Positions 33,304-42,195 of a DNA stretch of 64,000 nt are shown here, in pieces. Position 1 is the stretch's first letter. Each line of letters opens with the position of its first letter. Below the pieces are notes generated by a model. The model was given only the letters and a program-made list of their open reading frames with translations. It made no database searches and was not told the DNA's origin. This stretch comes from Anaerostipes butyraticus. Its GTDB lineage: Bacteria > Bacillota > Clostridia > Lachnospirales > Lachnospiraceae. The stretch covers positions 62,001-126,000 of the forward strand of contig NZ_BLYI01000009.1 in assembly GCF_016586355.1 (NCBI RefSeq), read 5' to 3'. A program made the position numbers and the translations under genes.

Positions 33304-34306
33304 CTATTTCTTTCCTGAAATCATCGCTCGCACGGCACAGACAGCACCAAACAATATACCGGCACAAGGCCAGATCATCCAGGTTCTTCCCCATTCCCCC
33401 GTATAAAAGCTAATTCCCAGATAGATTACAGTAATCAGAGACCAGTAGGCTGTATTCAGATTTTCATTTCTTTTATTTTCCCTTCTCTTTTCACTGGTAT
33501 AATCTCCCTCACATAAGAGTTTCTGATATCCTCCGTATACAATACCGGACCGCACCATGAAAAAAACACCGGCAGCAATCAGCATTAAGAAAAATGCTGC
33601 ACACCAGATATAAATGATCTCCTCCTTGGTCAATGCACCCGCAATGATCATCGGAACAATACTTATAATACAGACTGCGACTCCCATTGCAATGGAATTT
33701 TTATAAACCGGATAAAACCGTTCTTCTTCTCTTCGTACCATGTCTTTGGTTTCATCCTTCATAACAATCAATTCTTTTTCGATATACTCGTATTTCCCCA
33801 GCTTCATTCCTTCCATGATGAAAATAACCACAGCGCCAGTGATCATAAAAAGAAGCACTGCGGTTCCGATTCCCCCCTGCGGTATCTTCTGCCACAGAAA
33901 TTGCATGGTTTTCTGCCATCCCGGCAAACAGAATCAGAAAAACCGGAGACAGAATACACACTGCAGCACCTGCCGCGATTTTCCAGGCTGCCTGGACAGT
34001 TATTTTTATATAATCCGCTGCCTCCTCTCCGGATATTTCCCGCTCCTTCTCTGCCGGCTTTGTTTTCCCTCCTCGCGGTTCCGGCTCCTCTTTCTTCTCC
34101 TCTTCTTCTGTTTCATCCTTCAGCAGATAATCTGTGCTGACTTTAAAAATTTCACTTAACCGGAGGATTTTATCGAGATCCGGAACGGATGCGCCGCTCT
34201 CCCATTTGGAAACAGACTGCCGGGAAATATTAAGCTGCTCTGCCAGTTCTTCCTGAGACCAGCCTTTCTTTTTTCGATGTTTCATGATTTTTTCTGAAAG
34301 ATTCAT
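33304..34306 (-). pseudogene. XRE-type membrane regulator split by a frameshift in a G6 run
   Basis: Codons from 34306 encode an XRE helix-turn-helix ([23 protein letters not shown]), a charged linker and a first membrane helix. At 33872-33877 a run of six G on the coding strand shifts the frame. Deleting one G joins AEDTAGG directly to [12 protein letters not shown] and continues through three further membrane helices to 33304, restoring about 333 residues with a family-typical layout. As written, the first frame ends at 33752 with an unrelated basic tail. It is either a mutation, a phase-variable tract or a sequencing error. Confidence 0.8.
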
Positions 34307-34361
34307 ATCTGTGCCCTCCTATTTTCTCTTGAACATTTCTTTTATCTGGCCTCATCGTAAC

Positions 34362-34412
34362 AAAAAAGCCGGTTGACAACTACCAAGCACCCCTGGAAAT
34401 TTGTCAACCGAC
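34362..34412 (-). terminator. Terminator after the apbE gene
   Basis: CGGTTGACAA and TTGTCAACCG (34370-34379, 34401-34410) form a perfect 10-bp stem, followed by GGC and six T on the minus strand. Confidence 0.8.
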
Positions 34413-34430
34413 AGTTGCATTTTTCCATTT

Positions 34431-35525
34431 TTACTGATTTGCTTTTAAAAATTCTTCCAGAGAAACTTCTTTATAATTCTTATCAGATAAAGAAAAATCA
34501 ACATCGCCGCTTACATAAACATGATTTTTCTTATCTACAAAAATTGCGGAAGCATTATATTTCTTCAACAGCTCCTGACTCTTCTCCGGTCCCATGGCAA
34601 AACATGCAGTGGATAATCCATCGCTGTTGATTCCGGAATCACATATGATCGTGCAGGATGTGATATCTGTCTCTACGGAATATCCGGTCTTCGGATCCAG
34701 AATATGAAAATAAGTCTTTCCGGTTGTCTCATCCACAAAATACTTCTCGTAATCACCTGATGTACTGATAAATGTATCACCTTTCGTACTGATGCTTCCC
34801 AGAACTTCTCCGCTTCCCTTTGACGGAGTCTGAATTCCCACATTCCAGTTTTCTCCATCCGGTTTTTCTCCATAGACATAAATACTTCCGCCCAAAGCAA
34901 TCATAGCTCCGGAAATATCATCGTCTTTCTCCAGCGTCTCTTTTATCACATCTGTTCCGATTCCTTTTCCATAAGCTCCGAAATCAAACACCGTATTCGG
35001 ATTTTTTGCGGTGATCGTTCCTTCCTCATCTATGGTTGTCTGAGAACTGTTGACCGCCAGATTTCCCTGAAGCGCATTCTGTATACTGGATGCTGATGGT
35101 ACTTTCGGATCATCTGACTCGAAATCCCACAGCTGAGTCAAAGCTCCGATGGTCGGGTCCACCGTATTTCTTCCATCGCAGTAAGAGTCTCTGCTGATCT
35201 GCAGCGCCTGGGAAATCCAGTTTTTCATATTCCCGGATGCTTTGGCTTTCCCATTGTTTTCTTTCAGTTCCCGATTGATCTTTGATAGCTGTGAGTCTTC
35301 AATTCTCCAGGATATGGTATCCTCCAGCTTCTTTACTTCTTTAATGATATTTTTTTCCTTTTCCTCCAGATCACCTGTACCATACAATGTGATATTGGTA
35401 ACCGTTCCCATGGCAAAATCCGTATGACTGTAGGATTCCGGCTGCCGTTCACAGCCTGTTATTATCAGCCATGATAGTGCGGCAAACATAAAAAGTCCTT
35501 TTTTTATCTGTCCTCGCATAAGCAT
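34431..35525 (-). CDS. apbE: FAD:protein FMN transferase, lipoprotein (364 aa)
   Basis: A lipoprotein signal with lipobox LIITGC (Cys25) is followed by the ApbE fold: DFAMGTVTNITLYG, the flavin-binding FDFGAYGKGIGTDVI and the late DGLSTACFAMG. ApbE attaches FMN covalently to a threonine of extracytosolic redox proteins. It ends the operon Sir2-NusG-II-Gx-ApbE, a combination linked to extracellular flavin-based electron transfer. No FMN-binding acceptor protein is encoded in the window. AGGAG precedes the first ATG. Confidence 0.9.
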   Translation of the reverse strand: MLMRGQIKKGLFMFAALSWLIITGCERQPESYSHTDFAMGTVTNITLYGTGDLEEKEKNIIKEVKKLEDTISWRIEDSQLSKINRELKENNGKAKASGNMKNWISQALQISRDSYCDGRNTVDPTIGALTQLWDFESDDPKVPSASSIQNALQGNLAVNSSQTTIDEEGTITAKNPNTVFDFGAYGKGIGTDVIKETLEKDDDISGAMIALGGSIYVYGEKPDGENWNVGIQTPSKGSGEVLGSISTKGDTFISTSGDYEKYFVDETTGKTYFHILDPKTGYSVETDITSCTIICDSGINSDGLSTACFAMGPEKSQELLKKYNASAIFVDKKNHVYVSGDVDFSLSDKNYKEVSLEEFLKANQ

Positions 35526-35548
35526 AAGCTTTCTCCTGTGATTTTCGT

Positions 35549-36043
35549 TTAAAATAAATTCTTTGGAAGTTTTCTGATCAAAATTCCTGTCAGTACCCCA
35601 ATGGCAATTCCCGCAATGGTTCCTGTGATCAAAAGAACCGGCACATAATAATAAATCCTTGCATTTTCCATCAGCAGCACTGCCACGGAAAGCTGCCCGA
35701 TATTATGAGCAACGCCGCCTCCCACGCTGATTCCAACGACAGAAAATCCCCTGATTTTTCTTAAAATCACCATAACAAACAGACTCAGGATGCCTCCTGC
35801 CAGGCTGTACACGATGGTCATCGGATTCCCAAATAGAAATCCCGCCAGAAGAATTCTGACAACAGAAATCAAAAGGGTTCTCTGCCATGTAGTGAAAAAC
35901 AAAAGCACCATAATCACAGCATTGGCCAGGCCGATTTTGACACCCGGGATTCCCACCGGAATGGGAATCAGCACTTCAATATAGGAAACAACCAGTGCAA
36001 GAGCCAGAAAGAGTCCGTCTGCCGCTATTCTTTTTGCATCCAT
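35549..36043 (-). CDS. Gx transporter family membrane protein (164 aa)
   Basis: Five hydrophobic segments and the family pattern IPIPVGIPGVKIGLANAVIM and SVGGGVAHNIGQLSVAV, also annotated as heptaprenyl diphosphate synthase component I in older records. Members accompany ApbE and NusG domain II proteins in flavinylation clusters; they may move a small molecule such as a flavin or quinone precursor, but this is unproven. AGGAGGAAGAC precedes the start. Confidence 0.8.
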   Translation of the reverse strand: MDAKRIAADGLFLALALVVSYIEVLIPIPVGIPGVKIGLANAVIMVLLFFTTWQRTLLISVVRILLAGFLFGNPMTIVYSLAGGILSLFVMVILRKIRGFSVVGISVGGGVAHNIGQLSVAVLLMENARIYYYVPVLLITGTIAGIAIGVLTGILIRKLPKNLF

Positions 36044-36052
36044 GTCTTCCTC

Positions 36053-36418
36053 CTATTGTGTAATCCCATCCAATTCTGTGGTTCCTGTCTCTGAAGTAAT
36101 CTCTATAACTGCCTTGTGAGGCAGGCAGACGATCGTCTCTCCTGTCTGACTGATGGCCGCATGATTTCTGCAGATCTGATCCGGGCAGTCCGCTTTACTC
36201 ATCGTCACTTCTCCATTCTGGATTTTCATGACATTCGTTCCTTCTTCCACCGGAATCTCATAAGTCTGATCTTTTGAGAGATCTGTGCGGTACACTTCTT
36301 CCCCATCTACCGTTACAATAACCTGAGTTCCGTCATGCTGAGTCCAGCGTATGAACCCAAATCCTGCCAGTGCGATCAAAAAAACAATTCCAATCAGTAT
36401 GAAATCTTTTTTCTTCAT
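36053..36418 (-). CDS. NusG domain II-containing membrane-anchored protein (121 aa)
   Basis: One N-terminal membrane helix (FILIGIVFLIALAGFGFI) and an extracytosolic NusG domain II-like beta domain with TVDGEEVYRTDL, KADCPDQICRNHAAI and VCLPHKAVIEI. The two conserved cysteines in CPDQIC and the VCLPHK motif are the family's hallmarks. It overlaps the Sir2 gene by ATGA and precedes the Gx and ApbE genes. Its role in flavin transfer or electron transport is inferred from such clusters. Confidence 0.82.
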   Translation of the reverse strand: MKKKDFILIGIVFLIALAGFGFIRWTQHDGTQVIVTVDGEEVYRTDLSKDQTYEIPVEEGTNVMKIQNGEVTMSKADCPDQICRNHAAISQTGETIVCLPHKAVIEITSETGTTELDGITQ

Positions 36419-37149
36419 TTGTTTACCTTTATCTGTCCCAGGACTTCGCCAATCGGATCTGTAATGCAGAGATCTGCCTGTTTATCTCTTGATGTGGCAT
36501 CCCGGTTCAGAACGACCAGATATTTCCCGCGGAAATAATCAATCATTCCCGCTGCCGGATAGACTACCAGAGAAGTTCCTCCGATAATCAGCATATCGGC
36601 ACCTGCAATCGCATTGATCGCTCCCTGCATGACATTGCCGTCCAGACTTTCCTCATATAAGACTACATCCGGCTTGATCACCCCTCCACAGGCGTCGCAA
36701 TGCGGCACTCCGTCAGCTGCTGCCACATATTCTGCGTCAAAAAATTTATGACATTTGACACAATAATTTCTGTGGACACTTCCGTGGAGTTCGTATACTT
36801 TATGACTTCCCGCTTTCTGATGCAGTCCGTCAATATTCTGTGTCACAACAGCAGTCAGTTTTCCTGCTTTCTCAAGTTCCGCCAGCTTCTTATGAGCCTT
36901 ATTAGGCTTTGCGTCCAGAAACAGCATCTTATTTTTATAAAACTCATAAAATTCCTCTGTATGCTGTATATAGAAGGTGTGGCTTACCATAACCTCCGGC
37001 GGATACTTATACGTCTGGTTATACAAACCATCCGTACTCCTGAAATCCGGAATATTGCTTTCCGTAGACACCCCGGCTCCGCCAAAAAAGACGATCCTGT
37101 GGCTGTCATCTATCATTTCCTGTAATTTTAAGACTTTTTCCTGATCCAT
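36415..37149 (-). CDS. NAD-dependent protein deacylase, Sir2 family (244 aa)
   Basis: The sirtuin motifs are intact: GAGVSTESNIPDFR for NAD, TQNIDGLH and the catalytic His in ELHGSVHR, with zinc cysteines in YCVKCHKF and CDACGGVI. The start at 37149 has GGAGG at eight bases; an in-frame ATG at 37164 overlaps that site. It should remove acetyl or other acyl groups from lysines. It heads the operon with the flavinylation genes, a link I cannot explain. Confidence 0.9.
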   Translation of the reverse strand: MDQEKVLKLQEMIDDSHRIVFFGGAGVSTESNIPDFRSTDGLYNQTYKYPPEVMVSHTFYIQHTEEFYEFYKNKMLFLDAKPNKAHKKLAELEKAGKLTAVVTQNIDGLHQKAGSHKVYELHGSVHRNYCVKCHKFFDAEYVAAADGVPHCDACGGVIKPDVVLYEESLDGNVMQGAINAIAGADMLIIGGTSLVVYPAAGMIDYFRGKYLVVLNRDATSRDKQADLCITDPIGEVLGQIKVNK

Positions 37150-37185
37150 CTTTTCATCCTCCATTCTTATTCTTATATTACAGGA

Positions 37186-37213
37186 AAAGGGCTTCTTCGT
37201 AAAGAAGCCCTTT
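37186..37213 (-). terminator. Strong terminator after the MATE gene
   Basis: AAAGGGCTTCTT and AAGAAGCCCTTT form a perfect 12-bp stem with loop TACG on the minus strand. Confidence 0.85.
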
Positions 37214-37225
37214 CCAAACTTTTTC

Positions 37226-38602
37226 TTATTTTTTTCTTTGCTTCGGTTCCAGTTTTCTCCAGACCGTCAGCATCATTGTCGTAAAACTTGCCACACCGCC
37301 CACAAAATTAGAAATCGGTTCAGACAAAAAGACTCCGTCTACACCAAGATTTCCTATATACGGCAGAATTACAGCCAGCGGAACCACAATAATGATCTTG
37401 CGGAAAATAGAGAAAAATGTCGCCTGTTTCGCCTTTCCCAATGCTACAAATGTAGACTGTCCCGCAAACTGCAGCGTCATAAAGATAAAACCGAAGAAAT
37501 AAATATGCAGTGCCGGGATCCCCGCATCCATCAAATCCGCACTTCCGTTAAAGATATGGATAAATACCTCTGGAAACAGAATTACGCAAAGCCATGCCAG
37601 CGCCGTATAGGCCAGACAGAAAAATGTCATAAACTTTATGCTCTTTTTTACCCTGTCAAATTCTCCTGCTCCATAATTATATCCAAGCACCGGCTGTGCG
37701 CCATTGGTAATTCCCGTAACCGGCATGGTAAGAATGTCTCTCACGGAATTCAGGATCGTCATGACTCCGATATAAAGATCTCCTCCAAACTGCTGCAGCT
37801 GAGCATTGCATACAATCTGAACGGCTCCATTGGTCGCCGCCAGTGTAAAACCTGATATTCCCATGGCGGTAATCTCCCCTGCCAGTTTTTTATTAAAATA
37901 AAATTTTATTGGATTCAATTTTAAAATTGCCTTAGAACTATTTAAAAATTTCAGAGCAAAGACTGCTGACAATCCCTGGGAAATCACAGTTGCAATGGCC
38001 GCACCCTGAACCCCCATGCCAAACCCAAAAATGAAAACCGGATCCAGAATAATATTAGCCACGGCTCCACACAGAATTGTCATCATTCCCATTTTTCCAA
38101 ATCCCTGAGAATTAATAAAGTTATTCATTCCCAGACTGATCATCACAAAGATCGTTCCCAGCAGATAAATCCTCAGATAATCTCTGGCATATGGATAAAT
38201 TGCATCGCTGGCTCCAAATGCGTACAGCAGCGGTTTCATGAAAATCAGACATACCACCGTTAAAATGACTGCCGTGATCACCAGCAGGGTATAGGAGCAT
38301 CTCATGATCTCGCCTGCCCGTTTGTTATCTTTTCTTCCTCTTGCAATGGAGCAGAGAGGCGCTCCGCCCATGCCAAATAAATTCGCAAATGCGCTTAATA
38401 TCGTAATGATTGGAAATGTCAGTCCCAGTCCGGTCAGCGCCAGCGTCCCTTCGACCGGAATCCTGCCTATATAGATACGGTCCACAATATTGTACAGAAG
38501 ATTGATGATCTGCGCCAGGGTCATGGGCAGCGCCATGCTCAGGATATTTCTCGGAATACTTCCCTTTGTAAAATCATTATCAGCTTTTGCCATGTTTCTC
38601 AT
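37226..38602 (-). CDS. MATE-family multidrug/metabolite exporter (458 aa)
   Basis: Twelve membrane segments in two repeats, each with the MATE pattern (LPMTLAQIINLLYNIVDRIYIGR at the first helix and the late TNGAQPVLGYNYGAG). It exports cationic drugs or metabolites in exchange for sodium or protons; the substrate is unknown. It lies 70 bp after the mannose-6-phosphate-isomerase-like gene on the same strand, with no terminator between, so it may be read from the GntR-controlled operon. Confidence 0.88.
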   Translation of the reverse strand: MRNMAKADNDFTKGSIPRNILSMALPMTLAQIINLLYNIVDRIYIGRIPVEGTLALTGLGLTFPIITILSAFANLFGMGGAPLCSIARGRKDNKRAGEIMRCSYTLLVITAVILTVVCLIFMKPLLYAFGASDAIYPYARDYLRIYLLGTIFVMISLGMNNFINSQGFGKMGMMTILCGAVANIILDPVFIFGFGMGVQGAAIATVISQGLSAVFALKFLNSSKAILKLNPIKFYFNKKLAGEITAMGISGFTLAATNGAVQIVCNAQLQQFGGDLYIGVMTILNSVRDILTMPVTGITNGAQPVLGYNYGAGEFDRVKKSIKFMTFFCLAYTALAWLCVILFPEVFIHIFNGSADLMDAGIPALHIYFFGFIFMTLQFAGQSTFVALGKAKQATFFSIFRKIIIVVPLAVILPYIGNLGVDGVFLSEPISNFVGGVASFTTMMLTVWRKLEPKQRKK

Positions 38603-38672
38603 TCCTTTATCATAAGTTCTTTAAGATATATTATGGCACTGAAAAACAAAGCCCGCAAGAGGAAGACAGATT

Positions 38673-40403
38673 TTATCTTACATATGCCTGGATAATACCG
38701 AGGAATGTTTCAGTTTCATTTTCCAAAGGTGTTATCTTGTATTTTCCTAATTTTGCCGGAATCATAAATGTCTCTCCATAATGCACCTCATAAGGCTCGA
38801 AACTTCCGTCTGTGCTTTCCACCAATGCGGCATCCCCTTCGATCAGATTCAGAACATTCACGCTTCCTTTTGTCTCCAGCTCAATGGTTTCTTTCAGCCA
38901 GTGACGCCTGGTTTCAATAAATTCCAGTTCATGAAGTCCGGTACGTTCCTCTTTATGAACACTATTTTCAGATATATCCTGAATCTGGTTGATCAGATTC
39001 TCTTTTACCCATTCGGTACTTCTCTCCAGCAGGATATTTTCTTTTCCGTGCTCAATGTGTACCGGCCGCGGTCTTCCGTCGAGACCGATCCGTCCCCAGT
39101 CCCATAATTTGAATGTAAAAATATACGGAGTCGCGCTGATTTCCAGAACCACAACATTAGAACCGCCGCAGTGAACTGTTCCGGCCGGAATCAGAAAATG
39201 GTCATGTTTTTTCGCCGGAAAACGGTTTACATATTTCTCATCCGGGAACTGATATTCACTTTTTTCCTGAGCTTTTTTAAGATCTTCGACCATATCATTC
39301 AGTTTTATGTTATCTTTTACCCCGAGATATACCGCTGCGTCCTCGCCTGCATCTAAAATATAATAGCTTTCATCCTGCGTGTAGTGCATTCCAAATTTGT
39401 CCTGAATATATTCAGTCAGCGGATGAACCTGAAGACTCAGATTGCCTCCTTCCATTGTATCCAGAAAATCAAACCGGATCGGGAATTCCTTTCCAAAACG
39501 GCTGTGGACTCTTGGACCCAGCAGTTCATTTGGAAATTGATGCACAAGGTTCAGAGCAGGTACTTCCACCCTTACATCTCCATATCTTAAATAAAGACTG
39601 TTTTCTTCCGGCACACCGTCAAACGCCCATCCGAAATTGTCTGCGTCCGGATCCAGTTGAAATTTTTCCTTCATCCACTGGCCGCCCCATACGCTGGCGT
39701 CAAAATACGGAACCAGCCGAAACGGCTGTTCCACTGCCTGAGACAGCCCATAACGGTAATCGTCTCCTGAAATCATCTTTGGATCATCCGGCACATTGGT
39801 ATCCAGCAGAAAATCAATCTTCGGATACAGATTGTCTTTTAAGCGGTCACAGATTCTCCACTCAAAAAAATATCCTCTTTTATTTTTCTTTAATGGATCT
39901 TCTTCCTCATTGGATACTTTCCAGTTAGTTCCCCCTGCCCGGTATCTGCACTGACATTCCCATCTGGCAAGATCTGCGTAAATCAGGATATCAGCCTCTG
40001 CAATCAGAGAGGCACCTGTTCCGTAAATAACCACCAGACCTTTTGCCTGTTCTATCTGCATCCCTGCCTGATACAATGATCCCTTATCGTAAAACTTATC
40101 CAGTGTCTGATGTGACATTACACCGAATACCCTGTCATCGGTCAGATTCCGCTTGACCATTTCCGTGATCACATCTCCGTCAAACGCCAGATCATCCGCG
40201 AAAATTTCCAGTTCCGGCTGCAGTGCGTCCACCAGATTCGTTTTGATTTCTTCATTATGTACACCAATATAACTCTCAACTGCAATGATTGTTTTCTCTT
40301 TCCGGATATTTTTTTTGATTTCTTCCACGATCCGCGGATATCCTCTCCAGGCTCCGCTGTACTGATTTACTTTAATTTCAGGATATAAATCATATTTTGC
40401 CAT
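38673..40403 (-). CDS. Class I mannose-6-phosphate isomerase-like protein with extra N-terminal domain (576 aa)
   Basis: Residues from about 225 form a type I phosphomannose isomerase: FRLVPYFDASVWGGQWMKE, the zinc region LSLQVHPLTEYIQ, QDESYYILDAG and FLIPAGTVHCGG. The first 220 residues look like a degenerate nucleoside-kinase-type domain (TIIAVESYIGVHNEEIKTNL) without a proper Walker A, function unknown. The start at 40403 follows AAGGAGGATGACA. It is downstream of a cupin glucose-6-phosphate isomerase by 11 bp, so both interconvert sugar phosphates. Confidence 0.8.
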   Translation of the reverse strand: MAKYDLYPEIKVNQYSGAWRGYPRIVEEIKKNIRKEKTIIAVESYIGVHNEEIKTNLVDALQPELEIFADDLAFDGDVITEMVKRNLTDDRVFGVMSHQTLDKFYDKGSLYQAGMQIEQAKGLVVIYGTGASLIAEADILIYADLARWECQCRYRAGGTNWKVSNEEEDPLKKNKRGYFFEWRICDRLKDNLYPKIDFLLDTNVPDDPKMISGDDYRYGLSQAVEQPFRLVPYFDASVWGGQWMKEKFQLDPDADNFGWAFDGVPEENSLYLRYGDVRVEVPALNLVHQFPNELLGPRVHSRFGKEFPIRFDFLDTMEGGNLSLQVHPLTEYIQDKFGMHYTQDESYYILDAGEDAAVYLGVKDNIKLNDMVEDLKKAQEKSEYQFPDEKYVNRFPAKKHDHFLIPAGTVHCGGSNVVVLEISATPYIFTFKLWDWGRIGLDGRPRPVHIEHGKENILLERSTEWVKENLINQIQDISENSVHKEERTGLHELEFIETRRHWLKETIELETKGSVNVLNLIEGDAALVESTDGSFEPYEVHYGETFMIPAKLGKYKITPLENETETFLGIIQAYVR

Positions 40404-40414
40404 TGTCATCCTCC

Positions 40415-41191
40415 TTAAGGCCGGTAATTTTTCCAGATACCGCTGTATTTCTGCGGCTGTGTTACAAATTCAAACATATCTTTGTTCTCCTGGAACTGGG
40501 TATAGATCGGTTTTCCCGGTTTTATCCGAAATTCTTTGTAGTTCCCTGCATTTTGTTCCACCAGATTCCCTGTTTTATATGCTGTATTTTTTGTCCATAC
40601 GAGTTTTCCATCCTGGAATTTTGGAAAGAAGGCAATTCCATGATGCTCTCTGATATCATCATAATCAAATCCATAATCTCTTACACACCATGCTCCAAAT
40701 GTCATCTTTCTTTCAGGATCTGCATTGATCGTTGCATGTGCCCAGAAGGGCGGAACAATGACAACTTCTCCTGCCTTTGCGTGAACCGCATAGCAGTTCC
40801 CCGCATCGTCTTTTGCCGATTCCTGCATATAGATCACTGCCTCTCCCTCCCATATTTCATACACTTCGGGTGTAGAACTTCCGCAGGATGGGCTTACCGC
40901 ATGAATATGTCCCTGAGACCGAACCGGTCCGTCACCAATCTTTCCTTCAGCATATGTTACCGCACCAAATAATAAGTTCCTTTTTACAATCTCGTCTCTG
41001 TCTTCTTTCTTTCCTACATCCATGGAAATACAATATAAATTCTCGGGCCCGTCACAATCAGGATTCTCCAATGACTGTCTGATATCTTCCAGTCTTCGAA
41101 TTTCCGGCACCGGACCATAAACATCTTCTCCATAAATAAAACCCAGTACATCATTTTTCGTACTGATATCAAGCCCCGGATAATATTCCAT
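40415..41191 (-). CDS. Cupin-type glucose-6-phosphate isomerase (258 aa)
   Basis: The cupin metal site is clear: SQGHIHAVSPSC, PEVYEIWEGEAVIY and VPPFWAHATINADP, with the His-x-His, Glu and His ligands of archaeal-type phosphoglucose isomerase (PF06560). It should isomerise glucose or a related aldose 6-phosphate to the ketose. It starts the operon with the phosphomannose-isomerase-like gene and is under a promoter whose start site carries the GntR operator. Confidence 0.83.
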   Translation of the reverse strand: MEYYPGLDISTKNDVLGFIYGEDVYGPVPEIRRLEDIRQSLENPDCDGPENLYCISMDVGKKEDRDEIVKRNLLFGAVTYAEGKIGDGPVRSQGHIHAVSPSCGSSTPEVYEIWEGEAVIYMQESAKDDAGNCYAVHAKAGEVVIVPPFWAHATINADPERKMTFGAWCVRDYGFDYDDIREHHGIAFFPKFQDGKLVWTKNTAYKTGNLVEQNAGNYKEFRIKPGKPIYTQFQENKDMFEFVTQPQKYSGIWKNYRP

Positions 41192-41284
41192 AATGCCTCC
41201 TTCCTTTATTATTTATATCGTTAGAATGATGTAACAATTACTCCTGTAATAAAAGAACACTCTATTTTGTGCTCTCTTATCTAT

Positions 41285-41325
41285 TGTTATAACATTATAT
41301 TAATTCATGTTCCGTCATTTGTCAA
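41285..41325 (-). promoter_or_regulatory. Promoter and GntR operator of the isomerase operon
   Basis: TTGACA (41320-41325) and TAATAT (41297-41302) are 17 bp apart on the minus strand. The palindrome TGTTATAACA (41285-41294) directly follows the -10 box, over the likely start site. The same palindrome lies at the GntR promoter. Confidence 0.72.
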
Positions 41326-41326
41326 C

Positions 41327-42058
41327 TCATTTTTTCATTTGAATATAATATGCATAACGATCGCCCCGGTAATATCCGATGGTATATTCTACAATATTAT
41401 GGTCTGCGTCATAGGAAATACGGATTCTTCGGAGAATAGGCTGTTCCTTCCCGATTTCCAGGCTGGCGCACAGTTCTTCATCCGGCATCATACAGTCAAA
41501 TTTTTCCGTTACGCTGACCGGCTCGCATCCTTTTTCTTCCAGTATCTCATACAGACTTCCTTTATACAGATCATCCTTTAACGGCAGATTTAATCTCAGA
41601 GACAGATAGGTTCGAAATACAACGATCGGAATCCCATCCCCGGTACGGATTCGGTCCAGCCGGTACACCGGTGTTTCCGGATCCACATGGAAAATTTCCG
41701 CCACCTCCGGACTGGCCTCCTCAATCGACAGATGCGCCGATCTTGTGCCGGGTTCCATATTCCTGTCCAGCATTTCATTGGTAAAACTTCGGATTTTGGT
41801 CAGGTATTCCTCAATTTGCTTCTGATAGATTACTTTAGTTCCTTTTCCTCTGGCCCGCTGTACCATTCCATCTTTTTCTAATTCCTGAATGGCCTGTCTC
41901 GCTGTAATCCGGCTGACATCATACATTTTCTGCAGTTCTGTCTCACTTGGAATGTAATCGCCGTAATCATATTCTTTTTTTAATATTTTCTCTTTTAATA
42001 TGGCGCTGATCTGCAGATAAAGCGGCGCAGCGCCTCTGGATGTATCTAATTTTTTCAC
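41327..42058 (-). CDS. GntR/HutC-family sugar-responsive regulator (243 aa)
   Basis: A GntR winged helix (IPSETELQKMYDVSRITARQAI) is followed by a UTRA effector domain (DRNMEPGTRSAHLS to NIVEYTIGYYRGDRYAYY). I place the start at GTG 42058 because AAGGAG lies six bases upstream; the in-frame ATG at 42073 abuts the operator and has no ribosome-binding site. Matching palindromes at its own promoter and at the isomerase operon make it the repressor of both. The ligand is probably a sugar phosphate. Confidence 0.85.
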   Translation of the reverse strand: MKKLDTSRGAAPLYLQISAILKEKILKKEYDYGDYIPSETELQKMYDVSRITARQAIQELEKDGMVQRARGKGTKVIYQKQIEEYLTKIRSFTNEMLDRNMEPGTRSAHLSIEEASPEVAEIFHVDPETPVYRLDRIRTGDGIPIVVFRTYLSLRLNLPLKDDLYKGSLYEILEEKGCEPVSVTEKFDCMMPDEELCASLEIGKEQPILRRIRISYDADHNIVEYTIGYYRGDRYAYYIQMKK

Positions 42059-42074
42059 AAGAAACTCCTTCATT

Positions 42075-42121
42075 TTATATTGTTATAACAATATAATAAA
42101 CAAATTTTCCCTCTCTGTCAA
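42075..42121 (-). promoter_or_regulatory. Promoter and GntR operator of the gntR-type gene
   Basis: TTGACA (42116-42121) and TATTAT (42093-42098) are 17 bp apart. A perfect 22-bp palindrome with core ATTGTTATAACAAT spans 42075-42096 and overlaps the -10 box. Confidence 0.78.
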
Positions 42122-42135
42122 CTTTACATTTCGAA

Positions 42136-42193
42136 AAAAGGGCTTCCGCCAAATCCGCTCTCCTGTCCATGGATTTTGGCAAAATGCCCTTTT
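42136..42193 (-). terminator. Terminator after the FGGY kinase gene
   Basis: AAAAGGGC pairs with GCCCTTTT, and an inner GCCAAAATCC pairs with GGATTTGGC; T-rich sequence follows on the minus strand. It ends the riboflavin-kinase transcript. Confidence 0.78.
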
Positions 42194-42195
42194 AT

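Noticed and set aside
33304-33927. Separate 207-residue membrane protein gene
   Set aside because: It has no ribosome-binding site, its first residues are an out-of-frame reading of the XRE gene, and removing one G joins the two frames into one typical protein.
34370-34410. TTGACA within the hairpin as a promoter for the XRE gene
   Set aside because: The sequence is part of a perfect terminator stem after apbE and no matching -10 box was found.
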